61,366 nt of DNA, taken from contig NZ_BAAAKI010000008.1 in the NCBI RefSeq assembly GCF_039527675.1, forward strand, positions 1 to 61,366. Direction: 5' to 3'. This document shows positions 16,489 to 25,600 of the stretch, in pieces. Under the pieces are notes generated by a model. It was not told where the DNA came from, searched no databases, and worked only from the letters and a program-made list of their open reading frames with translations. Each line of letters begins with the position of its first letter. Positions within the stretch are counted from its first letter, which is position 1. This DNA comes from Luteococcus sanguinis. GTDB taxonomy: Bacteria; Actinomycetota; Actinomycetes; Propionibacteriales; Propionibacteriaceae. Both the position numbers and the translations under genes were made by a program.

Positions 16489-18783
16489 ATGCCACAGCAC
16501 TACCCCTTCACCGCCATCGTCGGCTGCGCGCCCGACGCGCTTGAGCCGATGGGACTGGCGTTGGTGCTGGCCACCATCAATGCCGAGATCGGCGGTGTGC
16601 TGGTCCGCGGCGAGAAGGGGACGGCGAAGTCGACGGCCGTGCGTGGGCTCGCGGCGGTACTGCCCCCGATCGAGGTGTACGAGCACGACCGCTTCTCCAT
16701 CGACCCTGCTGATGCGCGGGCGACCTCACCGGATGGTCCCTTCGAGGTGGGTTCTGCCCGCCTTCGACGACCGGTTCGGTTGGTCGAACTGCCGGTCGGT
16801 GCGACGGAAGACCGGGTGCTCGGATCCATCCACCTGCAGTCGGCCCTGAGCGCTGGCGAGGTCACCTACGAACCCGGCCTGCTGGCCCGCGCGCACCGCG
16901 GGATCCTCTACGTGGACGAGGTGAACCTGCTCCACGACCACCTGGTCGACCTGCTGCTGGACGCCGCCGCGATGGGACGTTCCACGGTCGAACGGGACGG
17001 GATCTCGCTCAGCCACCAGGCGAAGTTCGCGTTGATCGGGACGATGAACCCCGAGGAGGGCGAGCTGCGTCCCCAGCTGTTGGACCGATTCGGCCTGACG
17101 GTCGAGGTGGCGGCGCCGCGCGATTCCGCGCCACGCTCTGAGGTCGTCCGCCGGCGGCTTCGCTACGACGCTGACCCAGACGCCTTCACCGCGCGATTTG
17201 CTGGCACGGAAGAAGAACTGGCCCGCCGGATCGAGGCGGCCCAGCGGAACCTGCCGCAGGTGCGGCTGGGCGACCGGGCGTTGGAGCTGGTCGCCAAGGT
17301 CTGCGCCGCCTTCGAGGTGGACGGACTGCGCGCCGACATCGTCACCGCCCGCGCCGCGATCACGCACGCAGCCTGGTCGGGCCGGGCGCAGGTCACCAAG
17401 GCCGACATCCGTCAGGCCGCGCTGTTAGCCCTACCGCACCGTCGGCGCCGCAATCCCTTCGACGCCCCGGGCTTGGACGAGGAACTGCTCGACCGCGTGC
17501 TCAACGAGGATGACTGGGACGGGGACGACTGGGACGGGGACGACTGGGACGGGGACGATCCAGACGATCCCTCCACGCCCCCCGATACTGAGCCCCCAAC
17601 AGCCCCCGAGTCTGCCGAGGGGCCCGACGATTCGAGCACTCCCCCCAACGGCCCCGACACTGCGACCGAGCCTGATTCGCCGGTTGAGGGGCCGGAGGTC
17701 ACCTCGACAAGCTCGGCCGACGTGAGCCCGGTGCCCGAGCCGGACCCCTCCACGATCCCCAAGCCTGACGAGGGGTCTCACCGGCCAGCTGCACCGGATT
17801 CGGACGGGCCCACCTCGCTCCACAAGGCCGCCAACCCCAACCCACGTCCCAAGCTCCTGGCCGTTCGCGGCGTCGGCCGGGGCGCGTCCGGGCGCAGGTC
17901 CCGCGCGATCACCACCGACGGACGCCGCATCGGCGCCACCATCCCCACCCCCGGCGAACCCGGGACCATCCACCTCACCGAGACCCTTCGCGCCGCCGCC
18001 GGCGCCCAGCCCACCCGGCGCCAACACGCGATCAACCGGGAAACCGCGATCAACCGGGAAACCGCGATCAACCGGGAAACCGCGATCAACCGGGAAACCA
18101 GGGTGCAACTGCACGCGGACGACCTGCGGATTGCGATCCGGGAAGGGCGTGAGGCGAACCTCGTCCTGTTCTGCGTCGACGCCTCGGGGTCGATGGCCGC
18201 CCGTCGCCGGATGGTCCAGGTGAAGACCGCGATCCTGTCGCTGCTGCTGGATGCCTACCGTCGCCGCGACACTGTTGGCCTGGTCAGCTTCCGCGCGAAC
18301 GGCGCCGAGCTGGTGCTCCCGCCGACCCGATCGGTCGACATCGCGGCCGCGCGGCTCGACGAGATCCCGGCCGGCGGACGCACCCCGCTGGCCGAGGGAC
18401 TTCTCGCGGCCGCCCGCGTGCTGGAGCGTGAACGCCTTCGGGACCCTCGTCGTCGCCCGCTTTTGGTCGTGGTGACCGACGGACGCGCGACCACCGGCCC
18501 GGATGCGGTCGCCCGTTCACTGGCCGCAGCGGACGTGGTGGCCCAGCTGGGCGTGTCCACGGTGGTGATCGACTCGGAAAGCGGTCCGATGCGGCTGGGT
18601 CTGGCTCGAGGTCTGGCCGCCCGGCTGGGCGCCGACCATCTGCCCGTCGACGAGGTCACGGCCCAGGCCCTCACCGGCGCGGTGACCCAGATGCGGACCC
18701 CCCAATCATCCGGCCCCGAATCATTGGGGAAACTTGGCTACCACCAGTGGAACCAAAGTTCCCCAATAACGGCTGCGGGCTGA
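16489..18783 (+). CDS. Mg/cobaltochelatase AAA plus VWA subunit (ChlI/ChlD-like)
   Basis: The ATPase/integrin-like partner of CobN in inserting cobalt into hydrogenobyrinate diamide. The AAA part has Walker A GEKGTAKST (residues 41-49) and Walker B ILYVDEVNLL (about 138-147). The C-terminal VWA domain has the MIDAS motif DASGSMAAR (about 564). At 764 aa it is longer than comparable mycobacterial proteins of about 630 aa. The extra length is an acidic, Pro/Thr-rich linker with three copies of DWDGD (342-356) and four of AINRET (514-537). The last 25 residues are encoded by a palindromic insertion. It is behind a B12 riboswitch; its TGA overlaps the cobB ATG by one base. Confidence 0.9.
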   Translation: MPQHYPFTAIVGCAPDALEPMGLALVLATINAEIGGVLVRGEKGTAKSTAVRGLAAVLPPIEVYEHDRFSIDPADARATSPDGPFEVGSARLRRPVRLVELPVGATEDRVLGSIHLQSALSAGEVTYEPGLLARAHRGILYVDEVNLLHDHLVDLLLDAAAMGRSTVERDGISLSHQAKFALIGTMNPEEGELRPQLLDRFGLTVEVAAPRDSAPRSEVVRRRLRYDADPDAFTARFAGTEEELARRIEAAQRNLPQVRLGDRALELVAKVCAAFEVDGLRADIVTARAAITHAAWSGRAQVTKADIRQAALLALPHRRRRNPFDAPGLDEELLDRVLNEDDWDGDDWDGDDWDGDDPDDPSTPPDTEPPTAPESAEGPDDSSTPPNGPDTATEPDSPVEGPEVTSTSSADVSPVPEPDPSTIPKPDEGSHRPAAPDSDGPTSLHKAANPNPRPKLLAVRGVGRGASGRRSRAITTDGRRIGATIPTPGEPGTIHLTETLRAAAGAQPTRRQHAINRETAINRETAINRETAINRETRVQLHADDLRIAIREGREANLVLFCVDASGSMAARRRMVQVKTAILSLLLDAYRRRDTVGLVSFRANGAELVLPPTRSVDIAAARLDEIPAGGRTPLAEGLLAAARVLERERLRDPRRRPLLVVVTDGRATTGPDAVARSLAAADVVAQLGVSTVVIDSESGPMRLGLARGLAARLGADHLPVDEVTAQALTGAVTQMRTPQSSGPESLGKLGYHQWNQSSPITAAG
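17512..17556 (+). repeat. 15-bp tandem repeat, three perfect copies
   Basis: GACTGGGACGGGGAC is repeated three times without a mismatch and reads DWDGD in frame in the acidic linker of the chelatase AAA/VWA subunit. Confidence 0.95.
17604..17622 (+). repeat. PEPVEG-type repeat copy in the chelatase linker
   Basis: CCCCGAGTCTGCCGAGGGG, read in frame as PESAEG. The region 17580-17780 of the linker contains several decayed copies of the same element. Confidence 0.5.
17757..17777 (+). repeat. PEPVEG-type repeat copy in the chelatase linker
   Basis: CCCCAAGCCTGACGAGGGGT, read in frame as PKPDEGS. An inverted copy, CCTCGACAAGCTCGG, lies just upstream at 17702-17716. Confidence 0.5.
18028..18099 (+). 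repeat. 18-bp tandem repeat, four perfect copies
   Basis: GCGATCAACCGGGAAACC is repeated four times exactly and reads AINRET in frame, directly before the VWA domain of the chelatase subunit. Perfect identity points to recent slippage expansion. Confidence 0.96.
18700..18767 (+). promoter_or_regulatory. Three alternating complementary arms at the chelatase/cobB junction
   Basis: Arm 1 CCCCAAT (18700-18706), arm 2 ATTGGGGAA with ACTTGG (18723-18737) and arm 3 CCAAAGTTCCCCAAT (18753-18767) can pair as 1:2 or 2:3 but not both. They sit inside the last codons of the chelatase gene, 16 nt before the cobB start. This could be an attenuator-like element or an inserted palindromic sequence. It is AT-richer than its surroundings. 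Confidence 0.55.
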
Positions 18784-20177
18784 TGGTGGCCCACCTGCCC
18801 CGCCTCGTGCTGGCCGCGCCGTCGACCGGATCGGGCAAGACGACCATCTCGTCCGGCCTGATGGCGGCGCTGCGTTCGTCCGGCCTCGACGTGAGCGGCC
18901 ACAAGGTCGGCCCCGACTACATCGACCCGGGTTTCCACGCGCTGGCCACCGGGCGTCCCGGACGGAACCTCGACCCCCATCTGGTCGGCGAGGAACGCAT
19001 CGTGCCCCTGCTGTTGCACGGCGCGCGCGGCGCCGACATCGCCGTCGTCGAGGGTGTGATGGGCCTGTTCGACGGGCGTCTGGGCACCGACGGGTTCGCG
19101 TCCACCGCGCACGTCGCCCGCCTGACCCAGACCCCGGTCGTGCTGGTGCTGGACGTCGGCCGCGCCAGCCGGACGATCGCGGCCGTCGCCGCCGGGCTCG
19201 CGGGCTTCGACCCTGCCGTGCGGGTCGGTGGCGTGATCCTCAACCGGGCTGGCAGCACGCGCAACACCGCCGAGATCTGCCGCGCGTTGGAGGGCGCCGG
19301 GCTGCCCGTGGTGGGTATCGTCCCTCGTCGCGATGACCTGGTGGCTCCCTCGCGGCACCTCGGGCTGGTCACCGCGGCGGAGCTCCCCGACGCCGTCGCC
19401 CTGGTCGAGCGGCTGGGCGAGCACGTCGGCCAGCACGTCGACCTGACCGCCGTGGTCGAACTCGCGAACACCGCCCCCGTCCTGCGCGAGGCACCGTGGG
19501 ATCCCGCCGCCGAGGTCACGCCCGTCGCGGGAATGCCGGTCGTCGCAATGGCTTCCGGCGCCGCCTTCACCTTCCGCTACCCCGAGACCGCAGAGCTGCT
19601 GACCGCCGCCGGGTGCCGGGTCGTTAAGTTCGACCCACTGGCTGACCCCCTGCCCGAAGGCACCCGCGCGCTCTACCTTGGCGGTGGCTTCCCCGAGGAG
19701 CACGCACACCGGTTGGCGGCCAATGCACCGCTGTTGGCGCAGGTGCGCGAGGCGATCGCGGACGGCCTGCCGACGGTCGCCGAGTGCGCCGGGCTTCTCT
19801 ACCTGGGCAGGGAACTCGACGGGGTGCCGATGGTCGGCGCGCTGCCCACGATCGCTGCAATGGCACCCCGGTTGACGCTGCGGTATCCGTCCGCGAAGGC
19901 CGTCGGGGACGACCTGTTGAGCCGCGTGGGCGAGGTCGTCACGGGCCACGAGTTCCACCGGACCACCACCGACCCCTCGGCCGGCACCGACGGCCTCCAC
20001 GCCGCCTGGACCATCGACGGAGCGGACTTCGGCTTCTGCGGGCCCAGCGTCCACGCGTCCTACCTGCACGTGCACTGGGCCGGCCATCCCCGGCTGGCGC
20101 AACGGCTGGCCGACGCCGCCGCGCGCTCGGATGGTGGGAAGACTGGCGGGTTGATCGCTTCAACCGCAGGGTTGTGA
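18783..20177 (+). CDS. cobB: Hydrogenobyrinic/cobyrinic acid a,c-diamide synthase
   Basis: CobB amidates the a and c side chains of the corrin using glutamine and ATP, making the substrate for cobalt chelation. The N-terminal dethiobiotin-synthetase-like domain has the P-loop APSTGSGKTTIS and HKVGPDYIDPGFH. The C-terminal class I glutaminase-like domain has the nucleophile cysteine in VAECAGLLYLG (about residue 334) and the late HEFHRTTT and CGPSVHASYLHVHW motifs. At 464 aa it is full length. ATG at 18783 overlaps the chelatase stop. Mycobacteria keep cobO between the chelatase gene and cobB; here it is absent. The next genes start 148 nt downstream. Confidence 0.95.
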   Translation: MVAHLPRLVLAAPSTGSGKTTISSGLMAALRSSGLDVSGHKVGPDYIDPGFHALATGRPGRNLDPHLVGEERIVPLLLHGARGADIAVVEGVMGLFDGRLGTDGFASTAHVARLTQTPVVLVLDVGRASRTIAAVAAGLAGFDPAVRVGGVILNRAGSTRNTAEICRALEGAGLPVVGIVPRRDDLVAPSRHLGLVTAAELPDAVALVERLGEHVGQHVDLTAVVELANTAPVLREAPWDPAAEVTPVAGMPVVAMASGAAFTFRYPETAELLTAAGCRVVKFDPLADPLPEGTRALYLGGGFPEEHAHRLAANAPLLAQVREAIADGLPTVAECAGLLYLGRELDGVPMVGALPTIAAMAPRLTLRYPSAKAVGDDLLSRVGEVVTGHEFHRTTTDPSAGTDGLHAAWTIDGADFGFCGPSVHASYLHVHWAGHPRLAQRLADAAARSDGGKTGGLIASTAGL

Positions 20178-20325
20178 CGCTCAGCCCACCACTTCGGCAA
20201 CAGCGTGTGGACCGAGATCTCGATGCGCTGGTTTCCCCCGGTTGGGGGGTGGCTGAGGAGGGTTTGGTGCTTGCCTGTCCGCTTGGCACGGTAGCGGGGT
20301 TGACCAGCCCTCCCAGGAGATCTCG

Positions 20326-20670
20326 ATGAAGCAGTGGACCAACCTCGCCGGCGCGATCGTCAGCGAGGTGTCGGCATCCTTGGCCCTGAAGGGGGCGATG
20401 GACGACCGCTGGCTCTACCTCGTGGTGGTGGTCGGCTACATCGCATCCTTCTGGTTCCTGACCCGCTGCCTACAAGCAGGGATGCCCCTCGGCATCGCCT
20501 ACGGCATCTGGGGGGCACTCGGTGTGATCGCCACCGCGCTGGCCTCGGCAGCGTTGTTCGGCGAGCCGCTCACGGCGCTGATGGGCGTGGGGATCGCGCT
20601 GGTGATCGCCGGGGTGCTCACGGTCGAACTGGGCTCCCAGCGTGCGCACGAGCGCGAGATCGCCGCATGA
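20326..20670 (+). CDS. SMR-family small multidrug/guanidinium-type transporter, subunit 1
   Basis: A 114-aa protein with four transmembrane segments of the small multidrug resistance (EmrE/SugE/Gdx) family. The conserved membrane glutamate lies in AGAIVSEVSASLALKGAM, and GIAYGIWGALGVIATALAS is the family's third-helix pumping motif. The E-V-S-A-S context is nearer to heteromeric pairs than to EmrE. GGAG lies 4 nt upstream in a 12-bp repeat that also occurs about 100 bp earlier. The stop overlaps the next SMR gene, so the two proteins probably work as a dimer. Confidence 0.88.
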   Translation: MKQWTNLAGAIVSEVSASLALKGAMDDRWLYLVVVVGYIASFWFLTRCLQAGMPLGIAYGIWGALGVIATALASAALFGEPLTALMGVGIALVIAGVLTVELGSQRAHEREIAA

Positions 20671-20981
20671 CCTGGCTGCTGTTGTCGGCCGCCATCGTCA
20701 CCGAGGTCGCCGCGACGCTCTGTTTGCGGATGGTCGCCCTGGGGCGCCGCTGGTTCTACGTCCCGGTCGGTGCTGGCTACGTGCTGGCGTTCACCTTCTT
20801 GTCACTGGCGCTGCGGGAGGGCCTGCCCTTGGGCGTCGCCTACGGCATCTGGTCGGCGGTCGGGGTCGCGCTCACCGCGATCGCGACGAGGGTGCTGTTC
20901 AAGGAACCGCTCACCCGCCTGATGATCTTCGGGATCGCACTGATCATGCTCGGGGTGCTGCTGATCGAGCTGGGTTCCTGA
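20667..20981 (+). CDS. SMR-family small multidrug/guanidinium-type transporter, subunit 2
   Basis: The partner of the preceding SMR protein, 104 aa and four transmembrane segments. The essential glutamate is in SAAIVTEVAATLCLRM, and GVAYGIWSAVGVALTAIATR is the conserved third helix. It starts within the upstream gene (ATGA overlap). Such paired SMRs export cationic compounds or guanidinium-like metabolites in exchange for protons; which one cannot be told here. The pair is followed by a palindromic element that also lies at the end of convergent cobK. Confidence 0.88.
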   Translation: MTWLLLSAAIVTEVAATLCLRMVALGRRWFYVPVGAGYVLAFTFLSLALREGLPLGVAYGIWSAVGVALTAIATRVLFKEPLTRLMIFGIALIMLGVLLIELGS

Positions 20982-20997
20982 GCACTGGGCCCCCGGA

Positions 20998-21072
20998 CCG
21001 CCAAAATCGCCAGCCCAGAGCGATCCGGTCCCGCCACGGGACCGGATGCAGCCCTGACGTCATTATTGGCGG
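20998..21072. repeat. 75-nt palindromic element, copy A
   Basis: The outer arms CCGCCAA and TTGGCGG frame an inner perfect hairpin ATCCGGTCCC-gccac-GGGACCGGAT. A second copy lies at 33187-33260. Both sit between convergent genes, here between the second SMR gene and cobK, so the element may end transcription from both sides. Confidence 0.85.
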
Positions 21073-21079
21073 GCCTCGC

Positions 21080-21823
21080 TCAGTGACCCTGTGCGGCCAC
21101 CCACGAGACGGCCTCGTCAACGGTGTCGGCGCAGGTCACGCCCACCGGTGCCGCCGGCCGCTGGACCACCACGCAGGGCACCCCCAGCTGGGCCGCCGCC
21201 TGCATCTTCGGCCAGGTGAATGACCCGCCGGAGTTCTTCGTGATCAGGACGTCCGTCGCGTGTTCGCGCATCAGGGCCAACTCGCCCTCCAGCGTGTAGG
21301 GGCCGCGGGAGGTGAGCACCAGCCACGCCTGCGGGACCTCCATCTCGGGTGGTTGGACCACGCGCGCCACCGCCTGCCGCGCCCCCAGTTCGGGCACGAA
21401 ACGGGCGAGTTCCTGGCGTCCGACGGTGATGAACGGACGCTGACCCAACCCGGCCGCGACCCGTGCGGCTTCTTCGTGGCCGGCGACCAGGTGCCACGCC
21501 GGGTCCGCCGCCCAGCCCGGGCGCTCGAACCGCAGCAGCGGAATGAGTCGTCGGTCCGGGAGCGCCGTCGCGCACGCTGCGACCGCATTGGCCGACATGC
21601 CCTGCGCGAAGGGGTGGGTGGCGTCGACGACCAGGTCGAAGTCGGCCAGCGCGTTCCGCAGCCCGGCCACCCCACCGAAGCCCCCGATCCGCACCGGTCC
21701 CACGGGCAGCCGGGGTTGGGATACCCGTCCCGCAAGGGACGATGTCACTTCCACTCCCGCCTCGACCAGCCGTGCCGCGAGCTCACGCGCCTCTGCGGTA
21801 CCGCCCAACAACAGCACCCTCAC
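21080..21823 (-). CDS. cobK: Precorrin-6A reductase
   Basis: CobK reduces precorrin-6A with NADPH to precorrin-6B. The Rossmann start VRVLLLGGTAEARELAARL is diagnostic, and DLVVDATHPFAQGMSANA and DVLITKNSGGSFTWPKMQAA are conserved CobK/CbiJ motifs. The GTG at 21823 overlaps the cobF stop by 4 nt, giving 247 aa. It is the last gene of the cobN-cobF-cobK unit. Confidence 0.95.
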   Translation of the reverse strand: MRVLLLGGTAEARELAARLVEAGVEVTSSLAGRVSQPRLPVGPVRIGGFGGVAGLRNALADFDLVVDATHPFAQGMSANAVAACATALPDRRLIPLLRFERPGWAADPAWHLVAGHEEAARVAAGLGQRPFITVGRQELARFVPELGARQAVARVVQPPEMEVPQAWLVLTSRGPYTLEGELALMREHATDVLITKNSGGSFTWPKMQAAAQLGVPCVVVQRPAAPVGVTCADTVDEAVSWVAAQGH

Positions 21824-22695
21824 GATGACTGCCCCGGCGCACGCAGCAGGAAGAGGTCCATCACCCAGCCGTCGGCTGCGAGCGCCTCGGCCCGCGCCGT
21901 CCTGGCCAGCGGGACCGCCTCGGGCACCACACCGGACACATTGCGTTCCCCGGCAGCACCCAGGTTCGCCGACCACCACAGCTGCCATCCGGTCAGCTCG
22001 GGGCGCACCGCCAACTCGTCCAGCACTCGCGCCCCGGTCAACATCACCAGGACATTTCGCTGTCCCTGGGCGAGCGCCTCCGGCAGCCGACGTGCGGTGG
22101 TGATGTGCACCGGCTCCCCGACCCGGTGCAGGACGATCTTGTGCCGCGCCGCCAGCAACTGCGGGGCGGAGATGCCCGGCAGGACGTCCCAATCGCAAGA
22201 CAAGCGGTCGGCCAACTGCTCCGCCAACCGGATCATGGAGTCGTACAGCGAGGGGTCGCCCCAGGCCAGCAGGGCAACGGTTCCGGCCCGGTCGTGCAAG
22301 GCGGACGCCAGCGCCTCGACCCGCGCCGCGTGCCAGTCGGCGACGGCGGCACGGTAGTCGGTGGGGTCGTTACGGTCCCGCGGTGGGTCCGGGACGACGA
22401 CGACCGGCACCCCGTGGGCGTCGGCGACCGCCTGCCGGACCGCCAGCTGCTCATCCCTGGCGTCCCCGGCGTGCGCTCCGGGGGTCGCGGACTTGTCCAG
22501 AGCGACCACGCACGAGCAATCCCGCAGGGCCTCGGAGACCTCGGGGGTCACGTGCCGAGGTCCCATCCCCATGCCGAGGACGCGGATCCTGGTGACGGCC
22601 GGCTGGGGGGCCCCCTCGACCAGCTCGGGGATCGCTACCTCGACCTGTGGGTTCGTTGCCTGGCCCTCGGGCACCCTGGACCGTTGGACGCTCAC
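21820..22695 (-). CDS. cobF: Precorrin-6A synthase (deacetylating)
   Basis: CobF methylates C-1 of precorrin-5 while removing the C-1 acetyl group, a step specific to the aerobic pathway. The sequence has IRVLGMGMGPRHVTPEVSEAL, LLAWGDPSLYDSMIRL and WDVLPGISAPQLLAARH in the expected order. It starts with a GTG inside the cobN stop. The first 35 residues are a non-conserved extension that includes IPELVEGAPQP, encoded by an inverted PEPVEG-type repeat; the family core begins at IRVLGMGMG. Confidence 0.92.
   Translation of the reverse strand: MSVQRSRVPEGQATNPQVEVAIPELVEGAPQPAVTRIRVLGMGMGPRHVTPEVSEALRDCSCVVALDKSATPGAHAGDARDEQLAVRQAVADAHGVPVVVVPDPPRDRNDPTDYRAAVADWHAARVEALASALHDRAGTVALLAWGDPSLYDSMIRLAEQLADRLSCDWDVLPGISAPQLLAARHKIVLHRVGEPVHITTARRLPEALAQGQRNVLVMLTGARVLDELAVRPELTGWQLWWSANLGAAGERNVSGVVPEAVPLARTARAEALAADGWVMDLFLLRAPGQSS
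22611..22630 (-). repeat. PEPVEG-type repeat copy near the cobF start
   Basis: On the minus strand it reads CCCCGAGCTGGTCGAGGGGG and encodes PELVEGA in the N-terminal extension of CobF. Confidence 0.6.
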
Positions 22696-25600
22696 TGGCC
22701 CTCCTCCAGGTCGCCCTCGAGCTCGAGGTAGACCGCCTGCATCTGGGCCATCAACTCAGCGTCCGGCTCGGCCCACAGGCCCCGGTCGGCTGCCTCGTGC
22801 AACCGCTCCACGATCCCGCGCAGCGCCCACGGATTCACCTCGCGCATGAACTGCTGGTTGGTGTCGTCCAGCACATATTCGCGCGCCACCTTGTCATACA
22901 TCCAGTCGTGCACGACGCCCGCGGTCGCGTCGAAGCCGAACATGTAGTCGACGGTCGCAGCCAACTCGAAGGCGCCCTTGTATCCGTGCCGCTGCATCGC
23001 GGAAATCCACCGGGGGTTGACGACGCGCGCCCGGAACACCCGCGCCGTCTCCTCTGCCAAGGAGCGGGTCCGCACCCGGTCGGGGCTGGTCGAGTCGCCC
23101 ACATAGGCCTTGGGTTCGACCCCGGTCAGCGCCCGCACCGTGGCGACCATGCCGCCGTGGAACTGGTAGTAGTCGTCCGAGTCGAGCACGTCGCTCTCGA
23201 GGTTGTCGACATTCTTCGCGGCCACCTGGATGCGCCGGTAGTTCTGCCGCATGTCGTCAGACGCCGGGACGCCGTCCAGCTCGCGCCCGTAGGCGTAGCC
23301 GCCCCAGGTCGTGTACACCTCGGCCAGGTCGTCGTCGCTGCGCCAGTTGCCCGACTCGACCACCTGCAGGATCCCGGCGCCATAGCTGCCGGGCTTCGAG
23401 CCGAAGATGCGCGTCGTCGCGCGCCGCAGGTCGCCGTGCTCGGCCAGGTCGGCGTCAGTGTGCGCGCGGACATAGTTCTGCTCGGACGGCTCGGCGAGCG
23501 CTGCCACCAGCTGCACGGCGTCGTCGAGCATCCGGACGACGTGCGGGAAGGCGTCGCGGAAGAAGCCCGAGATCCGAACGGTGACGTCGATCCGCGGACG
23601 TCCCAGTTCCTCCAGCGGGACGACGACCAGCTCGCTCACCCGACGCGATGCCTCGTCCCATTCTGGACGGACGCCCAGCAAGGCGAGCACTTCGGCGATG
23701 TCGTCGCCGCTGGTGCGCATCGCGGACGTGCCCCAGACCGAGAGCCCGACCTGCTTGGGGTACTCCCCGGTCTCCTCCAGATGCCGCGCGACCAGGGATT
23801 CGGCCATCGCCTGCCCCGTCTGCCAAGCCAGCCGGCTGGGGACCGCGCGTGGGTCGACGGTGTAGAAGTTGCGCCCGGTGGGCAGGACGTTGACCAGCCC
23901 GCGCAGGGGCGATCCGGAGGGTCCGGCAGGGACGAATCCGCCCGCCAGCGCGTGCACCACGGCGTCCAGTTCGTCGGTGGTCCTGTCCAGCCGGGGGACG
24001 ACCTGTTGCGCTGCAAACCGCAGGACCTTGGCGACGTCCTCTCGGACATTGCCCGAGCCCTCACCGACGCTCCCCGACCCCTCACCGACGCTCCCCGACC
24101 CCTCACCGACGCTCCCGGACCCCGCGATCACGGACTCGATGGCGCTGACATCCCAGCCTGCGTCCTCCATCCCTTGGACCAAGGCCCTTGCCTGCTGTTC
24201 CACCTCGTCCACCCTGGTCAGGGGATCATCGACACCCAGCCCCAGCGCCACCCGCAGCCCCGGGACCGACCCTCGCGACCCCGACCACACCTGCGTCGCC
24301 CGCAGGATCGCCAGCACCAGGTTCACCCGCGCCTCCCCGACCGGCGCGGCGCCCAGCACGTGCAGCCCGTCGCGGATCTGCGCATCCTTGACCTCGCACA
24401 GCCAGCCATCGACGTGCAGCAGGAAGTCGTCGAACTCCTCGTCCTGGGGGCGCTCGTCCAGTCCGAGGTCGCGATGCATCTCGGCGGCGCGCATCAGCGC
24501 CCAGATCTCGCCGCGGACGGCGGGCAGCTTGCCCGGGTCCATGGCGGCGATGTTGGCGTGCTCATCCATCAACTGCTCGAGCCGGGCGATGTCGCCATAG
24601 CTCTCGGCACGGGCCATCGGCGGAACCAGGTGGTCGACGATCACGGCGTGCGCCCGGCGCTTGGCCTGCGCTCCCTCCCCGGGATCGTTGACAAGGAAGG
24701 GATAGATGAACGGCAGCGAACCGATCGCCGCGTCCGGGCCACAGGCCTTCGACAGCGCCGCGGTCTTGCCGGGCAGCCACTCCATGGAGCCGTGCTTGCC
24801 GAGGTGGACGACCGCGTCCGCCCCGAATCCGTGCTCGATCCAGCGATAGGCGCCGATGTAGTGGTGGCTCGGCGCGAGGTCCGGGTCGTGGTAGATCGCG
24901 ACCGGGTTCTCCCCGAAACCGCGCGGCGGCTGCACCAGGATCACGATGTTGCCGACCGGCAGCGTCGCCAGCACCAGTTCGCCCGCATCGTTGACGTACA
25001 GCGTCCCCGGACCCTCGCCCCAGGCCTCGGCCATCGCGTCGCGCAGTTCGGCGGGCAGGTCACGCGTCCACTCGCGGTACTGCTCGGACGTGATGCGGAC
25101 GTGCGCGTCGGTGAGCTGCGCATTGGTCAGCCATTCCTCGTCCTGCCCGCCCGCGGCGATGAGCTGGTGGATCAGCGCGGTGCCCGCGGCGACGTCGTCG
25201 TCCGTGTCCAGCAGCCGGGTGACGTCGTTGTCGCCGCCCAGGTCATAGCCCTCGTCCCGCAGCCGGCGCAGCAGCCGGATCGCGGAGACGGGCGTGTCGA
25301 GCCCGACGGCGTTGCCGATCCGCGCGTGCTTGGTCGGGTAGGCGGAGAAGACCAGCGCCAGTTTCTTGTCGGCGTTGGGAATCCGACGCAACCGCGCATG
25401 CCGGACGACGAGTTGCGCGAGCCGGGCGCAGCGCTCGGGGTCGGCGACATAGCGGGGCAGCCCGTCGGCGTCGAACTCCTTGAAGGAGAAGGGCGGCCCG
25501 ATGATGCGTCCGTCGAACTCGGGGATGGCGATCTGGTTGGCGGCATCGAGTGGGGTGACGCCGTCGTCGCTGGCCTCCCACTCGGCGCGCGAGCTGGTCA

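Noticed and set aside
20178..20325. Guanidine riboswitch before the SMR pair
   Set aside because: The gene family suggests it, but none of the consensus elements of guanidine-I, -II or -III could be found in the 148-nt leader.
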